Assembly (NCBI RefSeq): GCF_004362045.1
Contig: NZ_SNWX01000002.1
Span: forward strand, 215,116 to 279,115
Direction: 5' to 3'
Origin: Halanaerobium saccharolyticum
GTDB lineage: Bacteria; Bacillota; Halanaerobiia; Halanaerobiales; Halanaerobiaceae
Length of the DNA: 64,000 nt
Shown: positions 35,664 through 47,869 of the stretch, piece by piece
Layout: each line of letters starts with the position of its first letter
Position numbering within the stretch: position 1 is the stretch's first letter
Made by a program: the position numbers and the translations under genes
Notes under the pieces: model-generated
The model's input: only the letters and a program-made list of their open reading frames with translations
The model's database searches: none
Told to the model about the DNA's origin: nothing

Positions 35664-36926
35664 TTGAAAAAAACTTTAGTAATAACTTTAACTCTTATTT
35701 TTGCTTTATCACTGACTATGGGTGCAGCTGCAGAAGAAATAACTGTCTGGGGCTGGGGAGTTTATCCTGACACCTTAGAAAAAATGGCTGATCAATATCA
35801 AGAGGATCATCCTGACGCTACCATTAATGTTGAATTAATTGGCTGGAGTGATATGGTGCCAAGATTACAGGCTGCAATGTCAGCTGGTACAGGTGGACCT
35901 GATCTGGCAACTGTTACCCTGGGCACTCATATTGCAAGTTTTGCTGAACTTGGTGGTTTGACAGATCTTTCTGAATATGTTGATCCTATCTCTGATCAAT
36001 TTACAAATGCTGCTTATGCAGGTTCAAGATATAAAGATACAACATATGGAATTCCTGCCGATATTGGTCCTTACACAATGTTTTATCGCACCGATATTTT
36101 CGAAGAAGCTGGAGTAGATCCTGAAAGCATCAAGACCTGGGAAGATTATATCGCTGCCGGGAAAACAATTATGGAAGAGACCGGAAGCCACATGTTACCC
36201 TGGCCTACAACTCATTATGAGTTAGGAAATTGGAACTTCGAGCCTGCTTTAAGAGCTGCAGGTGGAAACTTTTTTGATCAGCAGGGTAATCCAATTGTAA
36301 ATAAACTATCTATTAATTATAAAGTTATAGAAGTTATGCAGAAAATCACTGATTCTGGTATTGGCTTAGAGGCAACACCATGGACAACTCCCTGGAATGC
36401 AGCTATCCAGAATGGTGATGTAGCAACTGTTTTAGCAGGCGGCTGGTTTATTGGTAATATTACTGAAATAGCACCTGAAACTTCTGGAAACTGGAGAGTT
36501 ATGCAGGCTCCAAACTTTACAGCTGAAGCAGCAGGGTCTATGGGTGGAACCGCAATGGTTGTTCCTTCTACCTCAGATAATGTAGAACTTGCAGTTGATT
36601 TTGCAAAATATGTCCTGGCTACTAAAGAAGGTACTAAATTTTTATTCCAGGATGCTGGAGTAATGCCTGCTTATAAACCTGTATATGAAACAGAAGCATT
36701 TAGCAAAGAAATTGAGTTTTTTGGCGGTCAGAAGGTCTGGCAGAAACTTGCTGAAATAAGTAAAAAAGAGTTAGCTACCTGGAATGCAACTCCTTATTCT
36801 ACTCAGGTATTTGGTAATGAAGGTGCTCCAATTAACCTGCAGTTAACAAGAATCTTAACTGATAGAGTAGAATTAAATAAAGGTCTAGATAAGGCACAGG
36901 AGGCAGTTGTAGATCTCATGGAATAA
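35664..36926 (+). CDS. Sugar ABC transporter substrate-binding protein (operon 2)
   Basis: 420 residues. Signal peptide of about 24 residues ending GAAA with no lipobox; the mature protein begins EEITVWGWGVYPDT. Aromatic-rich sugar-binding protein of the family-1 type, GTGGPDLATV near 77. TTG 35664 follows AGGAGGG; the frame continues upstream to 35601 but that part is a leader. First gene of a LacI-controlled operon with two permeases and lacZ, so a beta-galactoside is the likely ligand. Confidence 0.9.
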   Translation: MKKTLVITLTLIFALSLTMGAAAEEITVWGWGVYPDTLEKMADQYQEDHPDATINVELIGWSDMVPRLQAAMSAGTGGPDLATVTLGTHIASFAELGGLTDLSEYVDPISDQFTNAAYAGSRYKDTTYGIPADIGPYTMFYRTDIFEEAGVDPESIKTWEDYIAAGKTIMEETGSHMLPWPTTHYELGNWNFEPALRAAGGNFFDQQGNPIVNKLSINYKVIEVMQKITDSGIGLEATPWTTPWNAAIQNGDVATVLAGGWFIGNITEIAPETSGNWRVMQAPNFTAEAAGSMGGTAMVVPSTSDNVELAVDFAKYVLATKEGTKFLFQDAGVMPAYKPVYETEAFSKEIEFFGGQKVWQKLAEISKKELATWNATPYSTQVFGNEGAPINLQLTRILTDRVELNKGLDKAQEAVVDLME

Positions 36927-36943
36927 GAAAATAAGTAATCTTT

Positions 36944-36970
36944 AAAGCAGGGTCAGTCTGACCCTGCTTT
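36944..36970 (+). other. Intercistronic hairpin after binding-protein gene 2
   Basis: AAAGCAGGGTCAG pairs perfectly with CTGACCCTGCTTT. Only a short T-run follows (TTTC), so partial termination or message protection is likely, giving more binding protein than permease. Confidence 0.75.
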
Positions 36971-36993
36971 CTTAAAAGGATGGTGAATAATCA

Positions 36994-37884
36994 TTGGAAA
37001 TTAAAAATACCTGGCAGAAAATTAAAGATAATCGGCATTTTTATTATTTTTTAGTTCCTTTTTTATTGTTTTTTTCTCTGTTTATGCTTTTCCCTATTTT
37101 ATTTTCTTTTTATATGAGCCTCCATGACTGGGGTGGTCTGGGAAAGGCTGTTTTTATTGGTTTTGGTAATTATTTAGACATTTTGACAGACTCTACATTT
37201 CATACAGCCTTATACAATACCACTTTTATGTGGCTGACAAGTACACCCTTGATTCTGGGTTTTGCTCTTATTTTAGCGGTGATGTTAAATAAAAAGGAAG
37301 TTAAATTTTTAAAATATTTTAGAGTTGGTTATTTTATGCCATTTGTTACCTCCACCGTAGTAGTTGGAGTTATTTTTACTATTTTATTAGATGGAACTTT
37401 TGGTCTGGTTAACTTTTTTATTGAAAGTATTGGTTTTGAAAAAATTCGCTTTTTAACCAGTACAGCCTGGTCCAAAATTTCAATCGTCATTGTGCTTACC
37501 TGGCGCTGGGTCGGTTATAATACAATTATAATGCTGGCTGGACTGCAGAACATACCAGAAGATTTGTATGAAGCAGCGGAGATAGATGGAGGAAGTACTT
37601 TACAGAAATTTTTCTATATTACAGTCCCCATGATGAGACCAATTATTCTTTTTACTTTTATCCTTTCCACAATTGGTTCTTTTCAGATTTTTACCGAGCC
37701 TTATATTATGACCGGTGGAGGACCCATGCAGTCTTCATTATCTGTGGTCCAGTATTTATATAATGCCGGTTTTCAGCAGTTTAGAATGGGATATGCTTCA
37801 GCTTTATCCTATGTCTTATTTGCTATTATCTTTGTAGCTTCATATTTTCAGATTAAAATTGGTTCCGGCGAGGAGGGAATTTAA
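36994..37884 (+). CDS. Sugar ABC transporter permease 1 (operon 2)
   Basis: A 296-residue MalF-type permease with six helices and the EAA loop EAAEIDGGSTLQKFFYITVP near 202. TTG start after AAAGGATGGTG. It is followed 3 bases later by the second permease. No ATPase in the operon. Confidence 0.93.
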   Translation: MEIKNTWQKIKDNRHFYYFLVPFLLFFSLFMLFPILFSFYMSLHDWGGLGKAVFIGFGNYLDILTDSTFHTALYNTTFMWLTSTPLILGFALILAVMLNKKEVKFLKYFRVGYFMPFVTSTVVVGVIFTILLDGTFGLVNFFIESIGFEKIRFLTSTAWSKISIVIVLTWRWVGYNTIIMLAGLQNIPEDLYEAAEIDGGSTLQKFFYITVPMMRPIILFTFILSTIGSFQIFTEPYIMTGGGPMQSSLSVVQYLYNAGFQQFRMGYASALSYVLFAIIFVASYFQIKIGSGEEGI

Positions 37885-37887
37885 GCA

Positions 37888-38721
37888 ATGTTTACAAAAG
37901 ATAAAATAACAACAATTATATTTTATATTTTACTGATCACAGGAGTTATTATCTCTTTATTCCCTTTTTTTTGGATGATTTCTTCATCTTTTAAAACTCT
38001 GGCTGAAATCTCAGCTTATCCTCCCAGTTTGTTTCCAGATAATATAATGTGGAATAATTATGTAGATGTATTTGACACTTTACCTTATGGTAGAAATCTC
38101 TTTAACTCATTTTTTGTTGCCTTTATGTATACTTTTTTTGGAGTCTTTATCTCTGCAACTGGTGGTTATGCGCTGTCAAAGTATAGAGAAGCTCCAGGGA
38201 GAAGATTGTTTTTTGCTGTAATTTTATCAACGATGATGATTCCAATGCAGGTACTGGCAATCCCCTTATATATTTTAATGGCTCAGATCGGCTGGATTAA
38301 CTCCTATCCGGCCTTGATTTTACCATTTGCTGCTCAGGGCTTTGGTTTATTTATGCTCAAACAGTATATTGATGGGATTCCCGATGATCTGATCGAAGCA
38401 GCCCGGATTGACGGCTGTGGAGAATTCAGGATTTTCTTTCAGATTATTTTGCCGGTCATCAAACCTGCTGTGGCAGCACTGGGAACAATCTACTTTATGA
38501 ATAATTATAACCTGTTTTTCTGGCCTCTGATTGTAACAAACAAAACAATTATGTATACTGTTCCGGTGGCTATCGCTCAGCTGCAGGGCCAGCAGTTTGG
38601 AATACCCCTGCACCACATTATGGCAGCAGCCACAATGTCAACAGCACCTCTGATAATTATTTTCCTCTATTTCCAGAAATACATTATCTCAGGAATTACA
38701 ATGGGAGCTCTCAAAGGCTAA
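37888..38721 (+). CDS. Sugar ABC transporter permease 2 (operon 2)
   Basis: A 277-residue MalG-type permease. FFWMISSSFKTLAEI near the first helix is characteristic, and the EAA loop is EAARIDGCGEFRIFFQIILP near 170. Pairs with the upstream permease; lacZ follows after a spacer with its own operator. Confidence 0.93.
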   Translation: MFTKDKITTIIFYILLITGVIISLFPFFWMISSSFKTLAEISAYPPSLFPDNIMWNNYVDVFDTLPYGRNLFNSFFVAFMYTFFGVFISATGGYALSKYREAPGRRLFFAVILSTMMIPMQVLAIPLYILMAQIGWINSYPALILPFAAQGFGLFMLKQYIDGIPDDLIEAARIDGCGEFRIFFQIILPVIKPAVAALGTIYFMNNYNLFFWPLIVTNKTIMYTVPVAIAQLQGQQFGIPLHHIMAAATMSTAPLIIIFLYFQKYIISGITMGALKG

Positions 38722-38872
38722 GAGATTATGGCTTCAGCTGCAGAGCAAAATAGGCTGAAGCTTTAATTATTTAAGCAGATATTAATAATTTAATTGAGGA
38801 AATTGGATAATTAATAATTAAGACTCGCAAAAGGATGATAAAAAGTTAAAAGTGTCATATAATGAGATTAGT

Positions 38873-38892
38873 AATTAAAAGCGTTTAAAATA
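38873..38892. promoter_or_regulatory. LacI-type operator before lacZ
   Basis: ATTAAAAGCGTTTAAAATAA: palindromic around the GCG centre and matching the motif before operon 2 and lacI. It lies 26 bases before the lacZ start. Confidence 0.7.
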
Positions 38893-38917
38893 AAAAATAT
38901 TAGAAGAGGTGAGTTAA

Positions 38918-41992
<3,075 letters not shown>

Positions 41993-42003
41993 TAATTAAA
42001 TAC

Positions 42004-42036
42004 ACTGGCTGTCTGCTTAATTAGCGGACAGTCAGT
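42004..42036 (+). other. Intercistronic hairpin after lacZ
   Basis: ACTGGCTGTCTGCT pairs with AGCGGACAGTCAGT with two mismatches. It lacks a T-run and is followed at 42046-42068 by a LacI-type operator variant with CC centre (TTAAAACCTTTTAAAA). Confidence 0.6.
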
Positions 42037-42045
42037 AATAAAATT

Positions 42046-42068
42046 AATTAAAACCTTTTAAAATAATT
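42046..42068. promoter_or_regulatory. LacI-operator-like site before secreted hydrolase gene
   Basis: AATTAAAACCTTTTAAAATAA keeps both arms of the local operator but has CC for CG at the centre, which usually weakens LacI binding. It lies about 20 bases before the gene. Confidence 0.5.
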
Positions 42069-42086
42069 CAAGAGGAGATGTTTTTA

Positions 42087-43400
42087 ATGAAAAGTACTCT
42101 TATTATTTCGATTATTTTAATCTGTGCCTTAAGTTTAACCGCTGCTGCAGAGGAGGCTGATTTTTTGATTGGAGATTTGATGCCTGATGCCCCGGAATTA
42201 GCTGCAAGGGGAGACTATAAAGTTGGAGTCAGGACTCTGGAAATTGTAAATCAGGACCAAATCGATATCCTGAGTTTTTCGGAAAAGAATGAAAATCCAA
42301 CTTATGACCGTGCCTTAACCCTCGAGATCTGGTATCCGGCGGAAATTCCGGCAGCAAGAAAAGAAATGACCAGATATAAAGATCATTATTTTAAAAATGA
42401 AGCCCTTATCTATAAAGGGAGAGCTTTACGAGAAGCAGAGTTGGATAGATCTGAAGGAGAATATCCCCTAATCATAATTTCTCACGGTTATCCCGGCACC
42501 AGATATATGATGTCCTATCTGGCAGAAAATCTGGCTTCCAGAGGTTATGTTGTAGCTGCAATCAGCCACACCGAATCCACTGTCAGGGATCAGGCAGGAT
42601 TTGCCAGTACCTTACTCAATCGTCCTTTAGACATTGAATTCACACTTGATAAAATTTCTCAATTTGCAGAAGCTGACAGCAATCATTTCTTAGCTGAGGC
42701 GGTAAATGCTGACAAGACAGGCTTGATTGGTTATTCTATGGGTGGTTATGGTGTAATCAATGCAGCTGGAGCCGGTTATACTGAGTCGGCAGTTAATTTA
42801 AACTGGGGTGTACCTGGTGGTCATTTGAAAATCAGACAGGCTGGAAATGAAGCATATAAAAACTCACTGGATGATAGAATTAAAGCTGTTTTTGCAATGG
42901 CTCCCTGGGGAGCAAATAACGGTTTCTGGAATCAGGAAACCATGAAAGGTTTAGAAGTTCCTACATTTTTTGCTGCCGGGGATCAGGATGATGTTTCCGG
43001 TTATCAAAACGGGACAAAAAGATTATTTGACTGGGCGGTTAATTCAGACCGCTATCTATTAACTTTTAAAAATGCCAGACATAATATTGCTCCCAATGCC
43101 TATGGAGTAAGTCCTCTCGTTTCTGTTGAGATGACTGCTGCAGATTTAATGCGTTATAATGAGCCTGTCTGGGATAATAGGCGTTTAAATAATATCATGC
43201 AGCATTTTGCAACAGCTTTTATGGGGATTTATATTAAAGGTAAAAACTATGAAGAGTATTTAGATTTAATTACTAATTCGAATCAGGGAATCTGGGACCA
43301 GAATCAGGATGGGTCATTTACAGAAGATCACACTCACTGGATTGGTTTTCCAAAAAGAACAGCATTAGGAATGGAACTGCATTTTAAAAAAGCTGAATAA
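42087..43400 (+). CDS. Secreted alpha/beta hydrolase (dienelactone hydrolase/PAF-acetylhydrolase-like)
   Basis: 437 residues. Signal peptide at about 1-21 (ending SLTAAA), no lipobox, so probably periplasmic. Nucleophile S217 in GYSMGGYG; oxyanion region SHGYPGTRYM near 132; likely acid in GDQDD and base in ARHNIAP. ATG 42087 with AGAGGAG is better placed than ATG 42078. Lies between lacZ and lacI under operator-like sequence, so it may remove acyl groups from sugars before uptake. That role is inference. Confidence 0.82.
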   Translation: MKSTLIISIILICALSLTAAAEEADFLIGDLMPDAPELAARGDYKVGVRTLEIVNQDQIDILSFSEKNENPTYDRALTLEIWYPAEIPAARKEMTRYKDHYFKNEALIYKGRALREAELDRSEGEYPLIIISHGYPGTRYMMSYLAENLASRGYVVAAISHTESTVRDQAGFASTLLNRPLDIEFTLDKISQFAEADSNHFLAEAVNADKTGLIGYSMGGYGVINAAGAGYTESAVNLNWGVPGGHLKIRQAGNEAYKNSLDDRIKAVFAMAPWGANNGFWNQETMKGLEVPTFFAAGDQDDVSGYQNGTKRLFDWAVNSDRYLLTFKNARHNIAPNAYGVSPLVSVEMTAADLMRYNEPVWDNRRLNNIMQHFATAFMGIYIKGKNYEEYLDLITNSNQGIWDQNQDGSFTEDHTHWIGFPKRTALGMELHFKKAE

Positions 43401-43417
43401 AAAATTAAAGATAAATC

Positions 43418-43446
43418 TTGCAAATTGTATGAAAATTTGTTATTAT
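43418..43446 (+). promoter_or_regulatory. Promoter of lacI-type gene
   Basis: TTGCAA at 43418-43423, TATTAT at 43441-43446, 17-base spacer. An operator lies just downstream at 43458-43475. Confidence 0.65.
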
Positions 43447-43457
43447 ATAAATATGTT

Positions 43458-43475
43458 AATTTAAACGTTTTAAAA
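43458..43475. promoter_or_regulatory. LacI-type operator, autoregulatory
   Basis: AATTTAAACGTTTTAAAAG, palindromic around CG. It sits about 5-20 bases after the expected transcription start of the lacI-type gene, where bound repressor would block its own promoter. Confidence 0.75.
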
Positions 43476-43487
43476 GAGGGCGATTAT

Positions 43488-44492
43488 ATGGCTGTAACTT
43501 TAAATGATATTGCCAGAAAAGCAGGAGTTTCGCTGGCAACTGTTTCACTTGCACTAAATAATAGTGATAAAGTTAATAAAGATACAAAGTTAAAGATCAA
43601 GAGAATAGCAGATAAACTTAACTATGTCCCCAATGCCAGAGCGAGAGCTTTAGTTAAAAAATCAACCAAAACAATTGGACTGGTAATACCGGAAGTAGTT
43701 AACCCATTTTTTGCTGAACTGGCCCAATCAATTAAGGATTATGTACGCAGCCAGGATTTTAATGTTATTTTATGCAGTACTGATTACCAGAGTGAAGAAG
43801 AGCTGCGATACATTAATATGTTTCGTTCTGGTCAGGTCGATGGCGCAATATTTGCCTGTGTGGGAGATATGATGGCTCAGCATAATGAGCTAATTATCAA
43901 ACTTGTAGAAGAGAATATACCTGTTGTCTATGTAGACCGCGATGGTGTTGACCATGATCTTATTCCTGTTGTAAAAAGTGATGTTTATCATGCTGCCTAT
44001 CAGGCGGCCGACTATCTAATTTCACTGGGACACAAAGAACTTGCTTTTGCCGGTCAGAGTGTGGAAAGATTAAATGGTTTTAAAAGTGCTTTAATGAAAC
44101 ACGGACTGGATTTAAAAGATAAAAATGTTTATTATGATTATTTGAAGATGGAAGGTGGTTATACTGTTGGTGAGAAGATAGCTGCCAGAAAAAATAAACC
44201 CGAAGCTGTAGTCTGTTTAAATGATGAAATTGCGATTGGTGTTATTCAGGCCTTAATCGCTGAGAAAGTTAAGGTTCCAGAAGAAATTTCAGTTATTGGA
44301 ATAGATAATATTAAAATGGCCAATTTCTATAATCCTTCACTGACTACGGTTAATATACCTGTTAGTCAGATGGGGAAAAAAGCAGCAGAAATTTTGCTGA
44401 AGAGGATATCAGGACAGACTTTAAGCCCAAAAGAAAAGTTTTTTATCTTTCCGACAGAATTAGTAATTAGAGATTCTAGTTGGAAAGCTTAA
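43488..44492 (+). CDS. LacI-family regulator of the beta-galactoside gene group
   Basis: 334 residues. N-terminal LacI helix-turn-helix ([27 protein letters not shown]), hinge helix with ARALVKKSTKT, then a periplasmic-binding-protein-like sensor domain. ATG 43488 with AGAGGGCG is the start; the frame open from 43425 runs through the promoter and operator and is not coding. Matching palindromes lie at five places within 10 kb, before the transporter operons, lacZ, the secreted hydrolase and lacI itself, so it is very likely their repressor. The inducer is unknown. Confidence 0.92.
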   Translation: MAVTLNDIARKAGVSLATVSLALNNSDKVNKDTKLKIKRIADKLNYVPNARARALVKKSTKTIGLVIPEVVNPFFAELAQSIKDYVRSQDFNVILCSTDYQSEEELRYINMFRSGQVDGAIFACVGDMMAQHNELIIKLVEENIPVVYVDRDGVDHDLIPVVKSDVYHAAYQAADYLISLGHKELAFAGQSVERLNGFKSALMKHGLDLKDKNVYYDYLKMEGGYTVGEKIAARKNKPEAVVCLNDEIAIGVIQALIAEKVKVPEEISVIGIDNIKMANFYNPSLTTVNIPVSQMGKKAAEILLKRISGQTLSPKEKFFIFPTELVIRDSSWKA

Positions 44493-44503
44493 ATAAAATT
44501 AGA

Positions 44504-44559
44504 ATTCGACAAAAAGCAAAAAAAGTACAGGTGCCTGGTACTTGTAGGTTTTGTCGAAT
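44504..44559. repeat. GGTACC-family hairpin after lacI
   Basis: Outer arms ATTCGACAAAA (44504-44514) and TTTTGTCGAAT (44549-44559) are perfect inverts, and an inner palindrome AGTACAGGTGCCTGGTACT is a diverged GGTACC core. It probably ends the lacI message. Confidence 0.7.
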
Positions 44560-44581
44560 AAAGGAGGGGGTATTTTAAACA

Positions 44582-44603
44582 AAATTTAAAACGTTTAAAT
44601 TTA
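44582..44603. promoter_or_regulatory. LacI-type operator before operon 3
   Basis: AAATTTAAAACGTTTAAATT: the most symmetric copy of the local operator, centred on CG, 34 bases before the binding-protein start. Confidence 0.75.
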
Positions 44604-44636
44604 TTTTTTTAAAAATCAAAAGGGGGTTATTTTTAA

Positions 44637-45884
44637 ATGAATTTTAAGAATTTTTCACTTATTACAATTACTTTAGTGATGATTATGGTTTTGTCTTTTT
44701 CAGCAGCAGCTCAAGAAAAATTAGTTGTCAATACCTACACTAGTGACCCGGCACCAAGAAAAGCAATGAAAGAATTGGTGGCTAAGTATGAAGAAATGAA
44801 TCCTGATGTTGATGTTCAATTAAACATAACAGCTCACGAAGATTTTAAGCAGGCAATCAGAATTTGGTTAACTTCTGATAATCCACCAGATGTATTCAGC
44901 TGGTTTGCTGGTAACAGAGCGGCTTACTTTGTTGAAAAGGGTCTGGTTATGGATATTTCTGATGTTTGGAAAGAAGAAAATTTTTATGAAAAATTTCCAA
45001 AAGCTTTTAAAAGTATTAGTGTTTTCAATGACAAGGCATATTTTCTGCCTCACAATTATTACTGGTGGTCTGTATTTTACAGAGAGTCAATTTTTAAAGA
45101 ATATGGCCTAAAAGAACCGCAAACATGGGAGGAATTATTAGAGGTTGGTGAAACATTAAAAGCAAATGGAATTACACCTTTTGCAATTGGAACCAAGTTT
45201 CGCTGGACCGCAGCTGCCTGGTTTGACTATTTAAATTTAAGGATCAATGGTGCTGACTTCCATAAAGATTTAATGGCCGGGAAAATTCCTTTTACTGACG
45301 AAAGAGTAGCAGAAGTGTTTAAAAAATGGAAGTATCTAATTGAAAATGATTTCTTTGTTGAAAATGCAGCAGCTTACTCATGGCAGGAAGGATTAAGATT
45401 TCTGTCAAATGGAGATGCAGCGATGTATTTAATGGGACAGTTTATTTTAGATGCAACTTCTGAAGAAGTGAGCAAAGACCTAAACTTCTTTCGCTTCCCT
45501 ATTTTGGACAAAAGTGTTCCTGTAGCTGAAGATTTGCCAACAGATGGTTTCATGGTACCAGCTAAAGCACCACATCCAGAATTAGCAAAAGACTTTATAG
45601 CCTTCCTGGGTTCTGTAGAGGGACAGCGTCTTTTTGCTGAAGACCTCGGTCGTCTAGTAACAAATAAGAATATGCCTGCTGAGGTATATGACAAATTGAC
45701 ACTTAAAGGTAGAGAAATGATTGATAATACTGATAAACTGGCTCAGTTCTATGACCGTGATATGGATCCTGAACTTGCTGATAAAACTATGAATTCTCTA
45801 ATGGCATTCTGGTATTCACCAGAAGATTACAGAAACATTATGAAAGAAATGGAAGCACATCGTCAGAACTTTATTAATGATTAA
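44637..45884 (+). CDS. Sugar ABC transporter substrate-binding protein (operon 3)
   Basis: 415 residues, family-1 binding protein. Signal peptide of about 24 residues ending FSAAA, no lipobox; mature start QEKLVVNTYTSDP. The glucoside/galactoside-binder-like segment NPPDVFSWFAGNR is near 83. ATG with GGGGG. First gene of operon 3, with two permeases following, under the LacI-type operator at 44582. Confidence 0.9.
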   Translation: MNFKNFSLITITLVMIMVLSFSAAAQEKLVVNTYTSDPAPRKAMKELVAKYEEMNPDVDVQLNITAHEDFKQAIRIWLTSDNPPDVFSWFAGNRAAYFVEKGLVMDISDVWKEENFYEKFPKAFKSISVFNDKAYFLPHNYYWWSVFYRESIFKEYGLKEPQTWEELLEVGETLKANGITPFAIGTKFRWTAAAWFDYLNLRINGADFHKDLMAGKIPFTDERVAEVFKKWKYLIENDFFVENAAAYSWQEGLRFLSNGDAAMYLMGQFILDATSEEVSKDLNFFRFPILDKSVPVAEDLPTDGFMVPAKAPHPELAKDFIAFLGSVEGQRLFAEDLGRLVTNKNMPAEVYDKLTLKGREMIDNTDKLAQFYDRDMDPELADKTMNSLMAFWYSPEDYRNIMKEMEAHRQNFIND

Positions 45885-45937
45885 ATATTATAATAAAACT
45901 TTGAAAGCTAAGATATATTAAGCTATAAATTAAGATC

Positions 45938-45969
45938 TCACCTGTGGGATCTTTAAATCTCACAGGTGA
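45938..45969 (+). other. Intercistronic hairpin after binding-protein gene 3
   Basis: TCACCTGTGGGAT (45938-45950) pairs with ATCTCACAGGTGA (45957-45969) with one mismatch. It ends about 8 bases before the GGAGGTG site of the permease and could limit permease translation. Confidence 0.72.
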
Positions 45970-45989
45970 AAATTTTTGGAGGTGTTAGT

Positions 45990-46856
45990 TTGAAAAGAAA
46001 ATATATACCCTGGGCTTTTTTGTCAATTCCTCTGGCTTTTTATACAGTCTGGGTAATCGGCCCAACAATCTATACGATGTATTTGAGTCTAACTGAGTGG
46101 GATGGAATGACTGCTCCTCAGTTTCAGGGCATAGATAATTATCTACAGTTATTTAATGATCCTATTTTTTATACTTCTCTGGTCAATAACTTTAAGTGGC
46201 TGGTCATTTTCATGGCAATTCCTGTTGTAATTGGCTTATTTTTAGCAATTCTACTGAGTAAAGAAATTAAGTGGGCAAGAGGATATAAGGCGGCAATTTA
46301 TTCACCAATGATTTTAGCTCCAGTTGTTATTGGTTTAATCTGGTCCTGGATTTATCAGCCTCAGGGTGGACTTTTAAATAATACTCTTACTTATATAGGG
46401 CTGGAAGAATTAACCAGGGGCTGGCTCAGTAACCCCAACACTGCTTTATATGCTGTGATTGGAGCAGCAGTCTGGCGGCATACTGGTTATGTAATGCTTT
46501 TGTTCTTATCCGGTTTAACAGCAATTTCTCCGACAGTTATCGAAGCTTCTCGGATTGATGGTGCTTCTGCCTGGCAGCGTTTTAGATATATTATATTACC
46601 ACTTTTAAAACCAACTACAGTAATTGTAATTGTAATTACCATGATTCAGTCTTTAAGAGCCTTTGACTTTGTCAGCATGATGACCAGAGGTGGACCATTT
46701 AACTCTACCAATGTTTTAGCTCACTACATGTATACAGAGGCCTTTAAAAATTATAATATGGGTTACGGAGCTTCGATTGCAGTAGTTTTATTTGCTATCA
46801 TGTTTATATTTATTGTCATGTATTTACGTCAGATCAGGAAGGGTGAGCTGGAATAA
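45990..46856 (+). CDS. Sugar ABC transporter permease 1 (operon 3)
   Basis: A 288-residue MalF-type permease with six helices; EAA loop EASRIDGASAWQRFRYIILP near 192. TTG 45990 with GGAGGTG six bases upstream is the likely start; the frame is open from GTG 45966, but that part overlaps the hairpin. Its stop overlaps the ATG of the second permease. Confidence 0.92.
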   Translation: MKRKYIPWAFLSIPLAFYTVWVIGPTIYTMYLSLTEWDGMTAPQFQGIDNYLQLFNDPIFYTSLVNNFKWLVIFMAIPVVIGLFLAILLSKEIKWARGYKAAIYSPMILAPVVIGLIWSWIYQPQGGLLNNTLTYIGLEELTRGWLSNPNTALYAVIGAAVWRHTGYVMLLFLSGLTAISPTVIEASRIDGASAWQRFRYIILPLLKPTTVIVIVITMIQSLRAFDFVSMMTRGGPFNSTNVLAHYMYTEAFKNYNMGYGASIAVVLFAIMFIFIVMYLRQIRKGELE

Positions 46857-47698
46857 TGGAACTATCAATACATCAAAAAAAGAGAATAAGACAGGGAATA
46901 ATTTTTGCTGCCCTGCTGGTCTTTACGATTGTCTGGCTTTTACCAATCTTTGGAGCAGTTTTAACTTCAATTAGAACTATGGATGATATTATGAATAACG
47001 GCTTCTGGAGCCTGCCGAAAAATGTGACTTTTAAAAACTTCTTTACTGCCTGGTCAGAAGGTAATTTAAATACATATTTAAAAAATAGTTTTATTATTAC
47101 TATACCTTCTTTAATTGGAACTCTTGCTTTATCTTCTCTGGTAGGTTTTGCTCTGGCAAAGTATAAATTTAAGGGGAATATGTTCATTTATTTAATGTTT
47201 GTTGGGGGAATGCTGATTCCTTTTCAGATCCTTTTAATTCCGGTATTCAGGCTCAGCAATTATCTTGGCATTTACAACAGTTATTGGGGCTTAATTATGA
47301 TTCACACTGTATTTCAGATGGGATTTTGCTCCTTCTTTTTAAGAAATTATATGATAACAATCCCCGAAGAGCTGTCTGAAGCAGCAAGAATAGACGGAGC
47401 TTCTGAGTTTAAAATATTTTATAAGATCTATATGCCACTTTCTCTGCCTGCAATAGCGGCTCTGGCAACGCTGGAATTCACCTGGATTTTTAATGATTAT
47501 ATCTGGGCCCTGGTTCTGCTGCGAGATGATAGATTAAAACCTGTTACAGCAGGTTTGGCCACACTCAAAGGAAACTTTATTACTTCCTGGAGTGTACTGG
47601 TGGCTGGAGCAATTCTGGCTACTATTCCTACAATTGTAGTTTTTGTCTTCCTGCAGAAATACTTTATCCGTGGGCTGACAATGGGCTCTGGAAAATAA
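46856..47698 (+). CDS. Sugar ABC transporter permease 2 (operon 3)
   Basis: A 280-residue MalG-type permease; EAA loop EAARIDGASEFKIFYKIYMP near 173. It starts in the overlap TAATGG with the first permease. A terminator follows. As in the other two sugar operons there is no ATPase gene, so all three probably share one encoded elsewhere. Confidence 0.93.
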   Translation: MELSIHQKKRIRQGIIFAALLVFTIVWLLPIFGAVLTSIRTMDDIMNNGFWSLPKNVTFKNFFTAWSEGNLNTYLKNSFIITIPSLIGTLALSSLVGFALAKYKFKGNMFIYLMFVGGMLIPFQILLIPVFRLSNYLGIYNSYWGLIMIHTVFQMGFCSFFLRNYMITIPEELSEAARIDGASEFKIFYKIYMPLSLPAIAALATLEFTWIFNDYIWALVLLRDDRLKPVTAGLATLKGNFITSWSVLVAGAILATIPTIVVFVFLQKYFIRGLTMGSGK

Positions 47699-47719
47699 AT
47701 TTGTACCTCCCTTCTCAGT

Positions 47720-47754
47720 AAAACTCTGCTGGATATAATCTGGTGGAGTTTTTC
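47720..47754 (+). terminator. Terminator after sugar operon 3
   Basis: AAAACTC (47720-47726) pairs with GAGTTTTT (47746-47753) around a 19-base loop with some internal pairing. T-rich 3' side. Confidence 0.68.
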
Positions 47755-47790
47755 TGACTTATCTGATAAAATTAAAGTAATAGATTGATT

Positions 47791-47827
47791 GGTACCAGGT
47801 ACAAAAAGTCCTTTTTGTACCTGGTAT
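47791..47827. repeat. GGTACC-family palindrome (GGTACCAGGTAC type) before aminotransferase
   Basis: GGTACCAGGTACAAAAAG (47791-47808) is inverted after a TC spacer to CTTTTTGTACCTGGTA. It lies 43 bases before the aminotransferase start. Confidence 0.85.
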
Positions 47828-47869
47828 AGAAGAAATAATTCACAAATAAATCAAAACTGGAGGCTAAAA